From Flavobacterium pectinovorum (GTDB taxonomy: Bacteria; Bacteroidota; Bacteroidia; Flavobacteriales; Flavobacteriaceae): a DNA stretch of 64,000 nt. The stretch lies in contig NZ_FRBX01000007.1 of the NCBI RefSeq assembly GCF_900142715.1, forward strand, positions 1 through 64,000. The letters run 5' to 3'. How positions within the stretch are numbered: the first letter of the stretch is position 1; every line of letters begins with the position of its first letter. The notes beneath the pieces were generated by a model. It worked only from the letters and a program-made list of their open reading frames with translations, did not search any database and was not told the origin of the DNA. Shown piece by piece: positions 26,555 to 35,644 of this stretch. The translations under genes were made by a program, and so were the position numbers.

Positions 26555-27385
26555 ATGAAAAAAATTAAATCAATTGTAGCCTTGTCATTTATAGCGCTAA
26601 CGCTGTTTTCTTGTAACAAAGAAGATGAGCAAGTTCAATCTAATCAAGGATCCCTTAAAGTAACACCAGAGGTGTTAAATAAAATTAGTTCACTTTCATT
26701 AAATACATCAGATGTTCAGGTGATTAAGAATACTAAATTAGATGGTACTACCGAGGATGCGTTCCTGATAGAAGGAGATATTATCATTACACAAGATCAA
26801 TTAAACAAAATGGATCTTCACGGTGGTATTACGACAGAACAGTATCGTACTACTAATTTAGTATCTGCTCCAAGAACAATTAGAGTTGTTGGGTTAACAG
26901 GGACTGGTACATCAGCACTGTCAACAAATATGCGGAATGGATTGCAAGCGGCAATCAACAGATACAATAACTTAGGATTATCAATTAACTTTACGCTAAC
27001 TTTTAGTTCAAGTACTTCAGGTGCAAACATTGTTGTAAGAAGACAAACCGGATCTGCCGGTGGAGTAGCAGGTTTCCCTTCAGGAGGGAATCCTTATAAT
27101 TCAGTTACATTATATTCTGGATTAGATACTTATTCAACAAATGTAAACGCACACGTAGCTGCACACGAAATCGGACACTGTATTGGTTTACGTCACACAG
27201 ACTGGTTCAGCCGTCAAAGTTGTGGACAAAATTCAAACGAAGGAACAGCTGGTGTTGGAGCAATTCAAATTCCTGGAACACCTTCAGGATATGATTCTAC
27301 TTCTTACATGTTAGCATGTTTCAGTTCAAGCGTAACAGGTGCTTTCAATTCTAACGACGTTACAGCTCTTAATTATTTATACTAG
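26555..27385 (+). CDS. Zinc metallopeptidase lipoprotein (HEIGH, M57-like)
   Basis: A 276-aa lipoprotein (lipobox LFSC, Cys20). A pro-region (~21-105) precedes a metzincin-type catalytic domain with the zinc motif HEIGHCIGLRHTD (~205-217), matching HExxHxxGxxH. The family is called dual-action HEIGH metallopeptidase. Two Cys in RQSCGQN and MLACFSS may form a disulfide. It is probably lipid-anchored and divergent from the secreted S8 protease, suggesting shared use on protein substrates. Confidence 0.9.
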   Translation: MKKIKSIVALSFIALTLFSCNKEDEQVQSNQGSLKVTPEVLNKISSLSLNTSDVQVIKNTKLDGTTEDAFLIEGDIIITQDQLNKMDLHGGITTEQYRTTNLVSAPRTIRVVGLTGTGTSALSTNMRNGLQAAINRYNNLGLSINFTLTFSSSTSGANIVVRRQTGSAGGVAGFPSGGNPYNSVTLYSGLDTYSTNVNAHVAAHEIGHCIGLRHTDWFSRQSCGQNSNEGTAGVGAIQIPGTPSGYDSTSYMLACFSSSVTGAFNSNDVTALNYLY

Positions 27386-27412
27386 AAGTTGAATTAGAGT
27401 TCTCTTACAAAA

Positions 27413-27453
27413 TATAGGAGGCTGTTTCACAATTGTGAAGCAGCCTCTATTTT
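27413..27453 (+). terminator. Terminator after the HEIGH peptidase
   Basis: An imperfect hairpin pairs AGGCTGTTTCACAA with TTGTGAAGCAGCCT (one mismatch) and ends in a T-rich tract, ~30 nt after the stop. Confidence 0.8.
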
Positions 27454-27598
27454 ATTTAATGTGTTTTCTGATTTTGTTAAGGTATCTTTTAATTTTCTAA
27501 TTTCTCCTAAAACTTGTTATTTTTATAATGCCGGAAAAAGAAAGGATCTTAGAAGAACTCAGAAAATTGTTTTTAGTACAAATAAATAATTTAAACAA

Positions 27599-28273
27599 AT
27601 GAAAAAAGTTATAATTGCAGCATTGATTTTGTCTTTTTTACAGATTCATGCACAGAAAGGTTTTAAACCGCTTTTTGATGGAAAAACTACCAAAGGCTGG
27701 CATTCGTATGGTAAAAATTCGGCAGGAGCCGGATGGAAAGTAGAAGATGGAGTCTTGTATTTTGATCCTGATGCAGCCGCAAATGGACAAGGAGGGGATT
27801 TAGTAACAGACACTGAATTTGAAGATTTTCATTTGAAATTAGATTGGAAAATAGCACCAAACGGTAACAGCGGTATTATTTTTTATGTTAAAGAAGATCC
27901 TTCAAAATACCAAAACACATACAGTACAGGTCTCGAAATGCAGGTTTTGGACAATGACGGTCATACCGACGGAAAAATCACCAAACATCGTGCGGGAGAT
28001 TTATACGACTTAATTCAAAGTAAATCAGAACCTGTAAAAAAAGTTGGAGAATGGAATACTGCAGAAGTGATAAGCAAAAAAGGAAAACTAACGCTAATTC
28101 TAAATGGTATTGTAGTAGTTGAGACGGTACTTTGGGATGCTAATTTTAATAAATTGATCGAGGGAAGCAAATTTGCAGAATGGCCGGGTTTTGGCACATT
28201 CAAAAAAGGAAAAATAGCTTTGCAGGATCACGGAAACAAAGTATGGTTTCGTAACATTATGATAAAAGAATAA
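27599..28273 (+). CDS. Secreted DUF1080 protein (3-keto-disaccharide hydrolase domain)
   Basis: A 224-aa protein with signal peptide (cleavage near IHAQ, 19) and one DUF1080 beta-sandwich. It opens with FKPLFDGKTTKGWHSYG and includes WKIAPNGNSGIIFYV and AGDLYDLI, the family hallmarks. Relatives hydrolyse 3-keto-disaccharides or O-glycosidic bonds in Bacteroidota. It is near the xylan locus but outside its operator pattern, so membership is not supported. Confidence 0.9.
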   Translation: MKKVIIAALILSFLQIHAQKGFKPLFDGKTTKGWHSYGKNSAGAGWKVEDGVLYFDPDAAANGQGGDLVTDTEFEDFHLKLDWKIAPNGNSGIIFYVKEDPSKYQNTYSTGLEMQVLDNDGHTDGKITKHRAGDLYDLIQSKSEPVKKVGEWNTAEVISKKGKLTLILNGIVVVETVLWDANFNKLIEGSKFAEWPGFGTFKKGKIALQDHGNKVWFRNIMIKE

Positions 28274-28276
28274 GAC

Positions 28277-28327
28277 AATAAAAACGGTCCCTCAAAATTC
28301 ACAGAATGTCAGAGGAACCGTATTTTA
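28277..28327. terminator. Terminator between convergent DUF1080 and GH3 genes
   Basis: AAAACGGT...CCTC pairs with GAGG...ACCGTATTTT across a ~19-base loop. It lies between the DUF1080 stop and the GH3 stop and could serve both strands. Confidence 0.65.
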
Positions 28328-28372
28328 ATATTCGGAATATAAAATAGTTATATAATCAGCTTAATTTGCTTT

Positions 28373-31000
28373 TTATTTTTCTATCTGAATAATTTGAGAC
28401 ACAATATTACTTTTTATTTGATTTTTTTCATCTGGCTGGGCACCGCCAACAGCAAGTTTAACTTTACCTTCATATTGTTGTAAATTTCCTTCGGCAGTCA
28501 CATAAGACAAATCTTCAGGAGAAAGAGTAAAGGTTATGGTCTTGCTTTCGCCCGGTTTTAAATTAAGCCTTTCAAATCCTTTTAGACTTTTCAGTGGTGT
28601 TTTAATGTTTGCATTTTGATTGATGATATACAATTGGGCAACTTCTTCGCCCTCCATTTTTCCGGTATTGGTTATTTTTACGGAGAGCGGAACAGTTTCA
28701 TTCTTTTTTATTTTAGAAGGAATCGTTAATGGATCATATTTAAAAGAAGTATAACTCAAACCATATCCAAAACCATAAAGCGGCGTGCCCTTGAAATAAC
28801 GATAGGTTTTATTATCCATACTGTAATCAACAAAAGCTGGCAAGTCTGAATCGTCCTTGTAAAAAGTAACAGGCAGTCTTCCCGCCGGATTATAATCTCC
28901 AAACAGAATATCAGCGACTGCAGTTCCTGCCGCCTGACCGCCGTACCATGCATTAAGCACTGCCGGAATATTTTCTGCTTCCCATGGAATCGCGATCGCA
29001 CTTCCGGTCATCATCACAAAAACAACTGGTTTTCCTGAAGTTTTTAGTGCTTTCATTAGTCGGGTTTGTACTTCCGGAAGTAGGATAGAGGTACGATCAC
29101 CGCCTGCGAACCCCGGAAAATTAACTGGCATTTCTTCACCTTCAAGCTGAGGTGATATTCCGCCAACGAAAATAAATGCATCGGCATCTTTATGTCGGTC
29201 AGTTAATTTTGCAAAATCAGTTTTTACAAAATTTCCTGTACGTAAGGCAACGTTTGCTTTTCCTTCGCCTTGCCAATATTCAAGAACTAGCTTATAAACT
29301 GTATTTTTTTTGGTAGTTAATTGAAATGTTTTTTCTCCCCATCTGTTTTTTTTCCAGGCGTTTACCACTTCTTTTCCATCAATTAAAAAACGATAACCAT
29401 CGTCGGCGCTGAGTTCGAATGTTATAGAACCGTCTTTGTCTGCAGTAAAGTTTGTGGTATAACGGGCAGAAAAATGATTTGCCTTAATGTTTTTAACCAC
29501 AACTTCGCCTTCCTGCCAAAAGTTATTAATTTCAGGTTCAATTCTTATTTCGGCAGGATTTCCGGACAAATCAACATTGTCAAAATATTCTGCTTTAAAA
29601 CCTGCTTTTCCTTCGTAATGGTATTGATTTTTAAGATCCTGGTATACTAATAAAGTGTCATTGGTGAAATTAATTGCCTGTTCATAAACCACTTCTGTAC
29701 TACTGCCTAGTTTTTCTTTAATACCATTTAAAACCGTTGTCAATTTGCTTGGAGTTCCGTTGTAATTGCCTAATATTGAGATAGCATTATCTGCATTTGG
29801 ACCAAGAACTACAATCTTTTTTAACTTTTTACTAAGTGGTAATACATTCTTTTCATTACGTAACAAAACCATTGATTGTCTCGCCATTTTTAAAGCATGC
29901 TGGCTATGTTCAGGACTTTCCAGAACAGAAGCAGGCGTTTGCGCATATTTAACCATTGCCACAGGATCAAACATGCCCAATCTGAAACGGATCATAAAAA
30001 GCCTTTTAACCGAAATATCAATTTGTTTCTCACTGATTTTTCCGTTTTTTACAGCCTGAACCAAAGCTTTGTAAGCATCTGTACCACAGTCAATATCAGT
30101 ACCATGAAAAACAGCATCTGCCGAAGCTGATTCGGCATCAGGATGCGTTTTATGGTTCTTAAAAAAGTCATCAATTGCCCAACAGTCAGAGGTTACGTAA
30201 CCATCAAATTTCCATTTATTACGTAAAATATCGGTCATCAAAATATCACTCGCACAACACGGCTGCGTTCTAAAAGCATTGTAAGCACACATCACGCCGG
30301 CTACTTTTGATCCGGTTATTAATTTTTGAAAAGCAGGCAGATAAGTATCCCAAAGTTCATAAGGCGTTACATCAACATCAAAGGTATGGCGCAGTGATTC
30401 CGGTCCGCTGTGTACGGCATAATGTTTGGCACAAGCCGCTGCTTTTAAGTATTTAGGATCATCGCCCTGCAAACCTTTTACAAATGAATCACCTAAAATG
30501 CTGGTCAAATAGGGATCTTCGCCGTAGGTTTCCTGACCGCGTCCCCAACGCGGATCACGAAAAATATTAATATTGGGTGTCCAATAAGTAAGCCCCAGAT
30601 AACGTTCGTTTGTTCTGTTTGATTCCAAAGCTTTATTGTAAATTGCTCTTCCTTCCAAAGCAGAATAATCGGCCATTTTAAAAAGAGAATTTTTATCGAA
30701 TGTTGCCGCCATCGCTATTGCCTGAGGATAAACCGTTGTTTTAAACGGAGTTCTCGCAACGCCGTGTAAGGTTTCGTTCCACCAGTCGTAAGCAATTATT
30801 CCCAAACGGGGAATTGCCGGAGATGAATTTAGCATCTGTGATACTTTTTCTTCCAATGTCAAGCGACCTACCAGATCGTCTACCCGTTCTTCAAACGTCA
30901 GGTTTGGATCTTGAAATAGAAATTTTCCGGATTTTTCTTGTGCGAAGCAATAAGAGGATATAAACAGCAGTAATAAATATTTGAATTTTGGTGATCTCAT
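28373..31000 (-). CDS. GH3 beta-xylosidase/beta-glucosidase with PA14 insert
   Basis: An 875-aa exported glycoside hydrolase (signal peptide to ~SYCFAQ, 21). The GH3 N-terminal barrel carries nucleophile Asp272 in GYVTSDCWA, and the second domain starts near residue 390. A PA14 domain is inserted at ~463-592 (KAEYFDNVDLSG, FELSADDGYRFLIDG). A fibronectin type III-like domain closes the protein. GH3 enzymes remove terminal beta-xylose or beta-glucose from oligosaccharides; the xylan context favours xylose. It is divergent from the LacI regulator, with operator copy 1 53 nt upstream of its start. Confidence 0.93.
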   Translation of the reverse strand: MRSPKFKYLLLLFISSYCFAQEKSGKFLFQDPNLTFEERVDDLVGRLTLEEKVSQMLNSSPAIPRLGIIAYDWWNETLHGVARTPFKTTVYPQAIAMAATFDKNSLFKMADYSALEGRAIYNKALESNRTNERYLGLTYWTPNINIFRDPRWGRGQETYGEDPYLTSILGDSFVKGLQGDDPKYLKAAACAKHYAVHSGPESLRHTFDVDVTPYELWDTYLPAFQKLITGSKVAGVMCAYNAFRTQPCCASDILMTDILRNKWKFDGYVTSDCWAIDDFFKNHKTHPDAESASADAVFHGTDIDCGTDAYKALVQAVKNGKISEKQIDISVKRLFMIRFRLGMFDPVAMVKYAQTPASVLESPEHSQHALKMARQSMVLLRNEKNVLPLSKKLKKIVVLGPNADNAISILGNYNGTPSKLTTVLNGIKEKLGSSTEVVYEQAINFTNDTLLVYQDLKNQYHYEGKAGFKAEYFDNVDLSGNPAEIRIEPEINNFWQEGEVVVKNIKANHFSARYTTNFTADKDGSITFELSADDGYRFLIDGKEVVNAWKKNRWGEKTFQLTTKKNTVYKLVLEYWQGEGKANVALRTGNFVKTDFAKLTDRHKDADAFIFVGGISPQLEGEEMPVNFPGFAGGDRTSILLPEVQTRLMKALKTSGKPVVFVMMTGSAIAIPWEAENIPAVLNAWYGGQAAGTAVADILFGDYNPAGRLPVTFYKDDSDLPAFVDYSMDNKTYRYFKGTPLYGFGYGLSYTSFKYDPLTIPSKIKKNETVPLSVKITNTGKMEGEEVAQLYIINQNANIKTPLKSLKGFERLNLKPGESKTITFTLSPEDLSYVTAEGNLQQYEGKVKLAVGGAQPDEKNQIKSNIVSQIIQIEK

Positions 31001-31052
31001 AAGCTTTTGTTTTTTGGAGTATTAAATATACAGTATTATAACTTGTTTTCAA

Positions 31053-31064
31053 ACAACCGATTGT
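31053..31064. promoter_or_regulatory. LacI-type operator, copy 1 (GH3 upstream)
   Basis: ACAACCGATTGT: a near-palindrome with central CG of the form CAAnCGnTTG. It lies between the divergent GH3 and LacI genes, 53 nt from the GH3 start codon. Confidence 0.7.
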
Positions 31065-31229
31065 GTAAAGGAATAACTTTTTTTTAAAATAAAAAAATCC
31101 TGTTTTGTGACATATTTTTAAAAATGAGATGGTATCAGGCAACCTATTAGGTGCTTGTAATATGCAAAATGCTTTCAGAATGTATTGATGTATCATTAAA
31201 ATAATTACATTTACGATCTTAGTACTTTA

Positions 31230-32264
31230 ATGATGGAAGAACACAGACATGTAACGATATATGATATTGCGGAGAAGCTTAATCTTGCGACATCAACGAT
31301 TTCAAGGGCTTTAAAAGATCATCATACTATTAGTGATAAGACAATAAAAAAAGTAAAACAGACAGCTAAGGAAATGGGTTTTGTGCCTAACACTTTGGCC
31401 GCGGGTTTGCGTGGAAATAAATCAAGGACTATTGGTATTTTAATTCCAACAGTAACACAGCCATTTTTATCCTCTTTAATTAGTGGTATCGAAATTACAG
31501 CCCAAAAATCTGAATACTCAGTTCTTATTATGCAGTCGCATGATTCCTACGAGATGGAGGTTAATTTGGCCAAATCACTATATAGCAATAGGGTAAGCGG
31601 TGTTATTTGCTCGCTTGCAATGGAAACAAAAGATACTTCTCATTTTAAACAATTTTCCAATAATAACATTCCGCTTGTATTTGTAGACAGGGTTCCCAGA
31701 GATTATGATACTTTCAGAGTTGTCATCAATAATTATCTCGCAGGTTATAAAGCAACAAAACATCTCATTGAACAAGGCTGTAAAAGAATCGCGCATTTAA
31801 CTGCCGGATCAGAATTTGGTACACTTTATAATGAGCGAAAAAGGGGATATATGGATGCTTTAATAGAGCACGAACTTCCTGTTGACGAAAAGCTGATTAT
31901 AAACCTGAAAGAAATGACGTATGAAGACGGCGTAAAAGCTTGTAATCAATTATTTGATTTAAAAATCCGTCCCGATGGTCTTTTTGCGCCTGGGGATATT
32001 CTTGCCGTAAGTGCGGTGCAGACAGCAAAAAAGCGTGGAATTAAAATACCCGAAGAGTTTGCAGTAATTGGTTTTAACGATGATCCAATTTCTAAAATTA
32101 TTGAACCAAATATTTCTACTATAACACATCCGGCTGAGAAAATGGGGAAAGCCGCAGCCGAACTAATTATCAAAAATCTTAAATCGGCTAAGGAAGAAGA
32201 TGCTAAAGAAATTACATTTTTAAACACACAAGTCCTTATACGTGAATCTTCTAAGAGGATTTAG
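31230..32264 (+). CDS. LacI family transcriptional regulator, candidate xylan-locus repressor
   Basis: A 344-aa regulator. The N-terminal helix-turn-helix is VTIYDIAEKLNLATSTISRALKDH, followed by the hinge helix VPNTLAAGLRG, whose Leu typically inserts at a central CpG step. The periplasmic-binding-like sensor spans ~62-335 (RTIGILIPTVTQPF, LVFVDR, PDGLFAPGD, VIGFNDDP). It is divergent from GH3 and upstream of GH67. The repeated sites with central CG in this locus are its natural candidate targets; binding is inferred. The inducer is probably a xylan-derived sugar or glucuronate derivative. ATG 31230 or 31233 are both possible. Confidence 0.93.
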   Translation: MMEEHRHVTIYDIAEKLNLATSTISRALKDHHTISDKTIKKVKQTAKEMGFVPNTLAAGLRGNKSRTIGILIPTVTQPFLSSLISGIEITAQKSEYSVLIMQSHDSYEMEVNLAKSLYSNRVSGVICSLAMETKDTSHFKQFSNNNIPLVFVDRVPRDYDTFRVVINNYLAGYKATKHLIEQGCKRIAHLTAGSEFGTLYNERKRGYMDALIEHELPVDEKLIINLKEMTYEDGVKACNQLFDLKIRPDGLFAPGDILAVSAVQTAKKRGIKIPEEFAVIGFNDDPISKIIEPNISTITHPAEKMGKAAAELIIKNLKSAKEEDAKEITFLNTQVLIRESSKRI

Positions 32265-32285
32265 TTTCTCTTTTTACTATATTAC

Positions 32286-32319
32286 AAACCTGTTGATAGT
32301 AATATTGACAGGTTTTTTT
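32286..32319 (+). terminator. Terminator after the LacI gene
   Basis: AAACCTGT/ACAGGTTT arms with a ~14-base loop end in T7, 21 nt after the stop codon. Confidence 0.8.
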
Positions 32320-32379
32320 ATATAAATTTTGTCTCTCATCTTCAACCTTGGGAGACCTATTGATAATCAGATTCTGTTT

Positions 32380-32399
32380 CCAACGGTTGAAACCGTTGG
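32380..32399. repeat. Short perfect palindrome, REP-like
   Basis: CCAACGGTT-GA-AACCGTTGG is a perfect nine-pair inverted repeat in the 346-nt LacI-GH67 intergenic region. It resembles the short palindromes found scattered in Flavobacterium intergenic DNA. Its spacing differs from the LacI-type operator. Confidence 0.6.
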
Positions 32400-32467
32400 C
32401 TATGTTCCTCAGCGTTGTTTAAAGCGCTTCCTAATTAAAAAAATCAATTTTTATTTTTTTATTCCCA

Positions 32468-32475
32468 TATTTTTG
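32468..32475 (+). promoter_or_regulatory. -7 promoter element of the GH67 operon
   Basis: TATTTTTG matches TAnnTTTG exactly. The predicted transcription start falls just before operator copy 2 at 32485, so a bound repressor would block transcription at the first bases. Confidence 0.55.
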
Positions 32476-32484
32476 TATTTTAGC

Positions 32485-32495
32485 ACAACCGATTG
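32485..32495. promoter_or_regulatory. LacI-type operator, copy 2 (GH67 upstream)
   Basis: ACAACCGATTG, exact copy, starting 10 nt after the -7 element of the GH67 operon and ~115 nt before the start codon. Confidence 0.72.
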
Positions 32496-32610
32496 CAAAT
32501 AGCTTATTTTTTCTAAAACTATATTTTTTTAGCACTTTTTTTGCTAAATAATATGATTTTAAGTAGAATTTCTGATTTGCACTTTAAATTTAAATTGATA
32601 GAAAAGCAAA

Positions 32611-34773
32611 ATGACATATATTAAAAAAACTTTTTTCAAATCTATTTTATTGTTTTTTGTAGTTTGCTGGTCTTCATCAGCTCAAAAAGATTACAAATTA
32701 TGGCTGCAATACAATAAAGTTGATAACGATAATTTAAAAACAGAATATCTTTCTAACATTAAGGAAATTGTTTCTCTGGGAAAATCGGAAACTTCACAAA
32801 TTGCCTTTACAGAATTGCAATCAGCTTTGGATGAAATGTTGGGAAAGAAATTTGAAAATAAATCGATAACTACTGGAGATCATAATATTATTATTGGTTC
32901 AAAAGAATCTTTAGCCCCTGAAATTCAAAAGGAAATTGGGAATTTCGATCAAATAAATGACGAAGGTTTTATTATTAAATCAATTTCCATAAAAAATAAA
33001 AAACAGCTTGTCATTACAGGAAAAACAGATATTGGCGTTTTATATGGTGTTTACAGTTTCCTGAGATTAATGCAAACCAATAAATCCATTCAAAATTTAA
33101 ATATTACTGATGCACCAAAAACAAACATTAGAATACTAAATCACTGGGATAATCTGGATCGAACTGTAGAGCGCGGTTACGCCGGATTTTCGTTATGGAA
33201 CTGGCAAAAACTCCCTGATTTTATCGATCAGCGTTATATTGATTACGCTCGTGCAAATGCCTCAATCGGGATTAACGGAACGGTTTTGACGAATGTAAAT
33301 GCAAACGCATTAATCCTGACGCCGCAATATTTAGAAAAAGTAGAAGCTTTGTCCAACGTTTTCAGACCGTACGGAATAAAAGTGTATTTAACAGCAAGAT
33401 TTTCTGCACCAATCGAAATTGGAGGTTTAAAAACAGCCGACCCAAAAGACGCCCAAGTCATTAATTGGTGGAAGAATAAAGCCAAAGAAATCTATAAAAG
33501 AATCCCCGATTTTGGCGGATTTCTGGTAAAAGCAAATTCAGAAGGTCAACCCGGACCGCAAAATTATAACAGAGACCACGTCGACGGAGCCAATATGCTG
33601 GCCGATGCCGTTGCGCCTTTTGGAGGTGTCATTATGTGGCGTGCTTTTGTGTATTCTGAACATGATGCAAACGACAGAGCCAAACAAGCTTATGCCGAAT
33701 TTGTGCCTTATGATGGAAAATTTAAAGACAATGTAATTGTTCAGGTAAAAAACGGAGCGATTGATTTTCAGCCTCGTGAACCTTTTCATCCCATGTTTGG
33801 TGCGATGCCAAAAACACCTTTGATGATGGAATTTCAAATCACTCAGGAATATCTGGGTTTTAGTACACATTTGGTTTTTCTGCCAAAATTATTTCAGGAA
33901 GTTTTAGAATCAGATACCTATCAAAAAGGAAAAGGAACAACCGTTGCTAAAGTTATTGATGGATCTCTAAACAAAACAAAACTAACCGGAATTGCAGGCG
34001 TTTCCAACATCGGAAATGATCTAAACTGGACGGGGCATCCTTTTGCGCAGGCAAATTGGTATGGCTTTGGGAGACTAGCATGGAATCCCTATTTAGATTC
34101 AGAAACCATTGCCGATGAGTGGCTTCGATGTACATTCTCTAACGATGAAAACTTCATAAAACCTGTTAAACAAATGATGATGCAATCGCGCGAAGCTGTT
34201 GTAAATTATATGACACCGCTTGGTTTGCATCATATTATGGATACTGGGCATCATTATGGTCCGGGCCCGTGGGTTTCAAATTTGTCACGACCAGAATGGA
34301 ATCCCGTTTATTATCATAAAGCAGATAAAAACGGAATTGGTTTCGACCGATCAAAAACCGGAACAAATGCCACAGCGCAATACGCCCCCGAAGTGGAGAA
34401 AATGTTCGATAATCTCGAAACTTGTCCCGAAAAAGATTTGTTATGGTTTCATCACGTTTCCTGGGATTATAAATTGAAAAACGGACAAACGCTTTGGAAT
34501 GGTTTAGCTTTAAAATATCAGGAAGGTGTAAATCAGGTTGCAGCAATGCAAAATATCTGGAATAAAACGCAGAAATATGTTGATGAGGAACGTTTTAAAG
34601 AAGTGCAGATGTTATTAGAAATTCAGCACAAAGAAGCAAAATGGTGGCGGGATGCGTGTCTGCTGTATTTTCAACAATATTCAAAAAAGGAATTACCTTT
34701 AGGCGTCGAAAAACCAACACAGTCTTTGGACTATTTTAAATCATTAAAATTTCCTTTTGCACCGGGAAATTAA
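32611..34773 (+). CDS. aguA: GH67 alpha-glucuronidase
   Basis: A 720-aa enzyme with signal peptide (cleavage near SSSAQ, 25) that releases (4-O-methyl-)glucuronic acid from the non-reducing end of aldouronic acids made from xylan. GH67 signatures are ERGYAGFSLWNWQKLP, the catalytic-acid segment KANSEGQPGP with Glu311, and the later acidic segments IDFQPREP and MMEFQITQEYLG. The length is typical. It heads a presumed operon with an SDR, UxuA and GH10, behind a promoter with an overlapping LacI-type operator. It acts after import, most likely in the periplasm. Confidence 0.95.
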   Translation: MTYIKKTFFKSILLFFVVCWSSSAQKDYKLWLQYNKVDNDNLKTEYLSNIKEIVSLGKSETSQIAFTELQSALDEMLGKKFENKSITTGDHNIIIGSKESLAPEIQKEIGNFDQINDEGFIIKSISIKNKKQLVITGKTDIGVLYGVYSFLRLMQTNKSIQNLNITDAPKTNIRILNHWDNLDRTVERGYAGFSLWNWQKLPDFIDQRYIDYARANASIGINGTVLTNVNANALILTPQYLEKVEALSNVFRPYGIKVYLTARFSAPIEIGGLKTADPKDAQVINWWKNKAKEIYKRIPDFGGFLVKANSEGQPGPQNYNRDHVDGANMLADAVAPFGGVIMWRAFVYSEHDANDRAKQAYAEFVPYDGKFKDNVIVQVKNGAIDFQPREPFHPMFGAMPKTPLMMEFQITQEYLGFSTHLVFLPKLFQEVLESDTYQKGKGTTVAKVIDGSLNKTKLTGIAGVSNIGNDLNWTGHPFAQANWYGFGRLAWNPYLDSETIADEWLRCTFSNDENFIKPVKQMMMQSREAVVNYMTPLGLHHIMDTGHHYGPGPWVSNLSRPEWNPVYYHKADKNGIGFDRSKTGTNATAQYAPEVEKMFDNLETCPEKDLLWFHHVSWDYKLKNGQTLWNGLALKYQEGVNQVAAMQNIWNKTQKYVDEERFKEVQMLLEIQHKEAKWWRDACLLYFQQYSKKELPLGVEKPTQSLDYFKSLKFPFAPGN

Positions 34774-34790
34774 TATTCAAATTAAAAAAT

Positions 34791-35528
34791 ATGAGCACAA
34801 AAACAGCAATTGTAACCGGAGGAAATTCGGGTTTGGGTTTTGCAACAGCAAAGAAATTATGCGATAACGGTATTAAAACCTATATAATTGGAAGATCAAA
34901 AGAAAAAACAGAAGATGCATGTAAGGAAATTGGCGAAAATGCCATTCCGGTTATTTATGATTTAAATGATTTGGGCGGAATTCCAACAATGATTGAAAAG
35001 CTAACCAAAGAAAACCCGATTGATATTTTGGTAAACAATGCCGGAATCAATCTAAAAAAAGAGTTTACAGATGTTACCGATGAAGATTTTCTATCAGTAA
35101 TTCACACCAATCTTTTGAGTGTTTTTGCCGTGAGTAAAGCCGTTGTAAAAAACATGAAAGAAAATAATGGCGGAAGCATCGTTAATATCAGTTCGATGGC
35201 ATCGCAATACGGGATTCCAAAAGTAATTGCCTATTCAGCCAGTAAAGGCGCAATCGAATCGATGACCAGAGCCATGGCGGTCGAACTGGCACCGTTTGGT
35301 ATTCGTGTCAATTGCATCGCTCCGGGATTTATAAAAACAAAAATGTCTTCGGCAGCACTTGATAATGATCCTGAAAGAAAAAACAAAGTCTTGGGAAGAA
35401 CGCCAATGGGCTTTTTAGGAGAACCATCAGACATTGCCGATGCCGTTTATTATTTCGCCCTGAGCGAATCAAAATACACAACCGGAACTGTCTTGCCTGT
35501 TGATGGTGGAAATAGTATTGGGTTTTAA
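34791..35528 (+). CDS. SDR oxidoreductase, probable fructuronate reductase (UxuB role)
   Basis: A 245-aa classical SDR: TGGNSGLG cofactor loop (9-16), NNAG (82-85), Ser134/135, Tyr148 and Lys152 (YSASK), and the usual ending TTGTVLPVDGGN. It is close to gluconate/2-keto-3-deoxygluconate oxidoreductases. Its place 17 nt after GH67 and before UxuA suggests it interconverts fructuronate and mannonate, replacing the unrelated UxuB. That role is inferred from context; the SDR assignment is certain. Confidence 0.88.
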   Translation: MSTKTAIVTGGNSGLGFATAKKLCDNGIKTYIIGRSKEKTEDACKEIGENAIPVIYDLNDLGGIPTMIEKLTKENPIDILVNNAGINLKKEFTDVTDEDFLSVIHTNLLSVFAVSKAVVKNMKENNGGSIVNISSMASQYGIPKVIAYSASKGAIESMTRAMAVELAPFGIRVNCIAPGFIKTKMSSAALDNDPERKNKVLGRTPMGFLGEPSDIADAVYYFALSESKYTTGTVLPVDGGNSIGF

Positions 35529-35543
35529 GAACCTATGAAATTG

Positions 35544-35616
35544 CTCGCAAAGTCGCCAACTTATTTAAAATAAAGCTTAAAAAAGAAAAAACTTTGCGAC
35601 TCTGCGACTTTGCGAG
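35544..35616. repeat. Inverted repeat of the CGCAAAGTCGC type
   Basis: CTCGCAAAGTCGC (35544-35556) and GCGACTTTGCGAG (35604-35616) are perfect 13-base inverted arms around 47 nt. An extra ACTTTGCGAC copy lies inside at 35591-35600. It fills most of the gap before uxuA and produces a false in-frame TTG extension of that gene. Confidence 0.75.
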
Positions 35617-35644
35617 ATTAAAAAAAATACTCAGTATGATAAAA

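Noticed and set aside
27599..28273. DUF1080 protein as a member of the xylan regulon
   Set aside because: It has no CAACCGATTG site, its own terminator, and a different likely substrate class.
32380..32399. The CCAACGGTT...AACCGTTGG palindrome as another LacI operator
   Set aside because: Its half-site spacing and centre (GA) differ from CAAnCGnTTG, and it looks like a dispersed REP-type palindrome.
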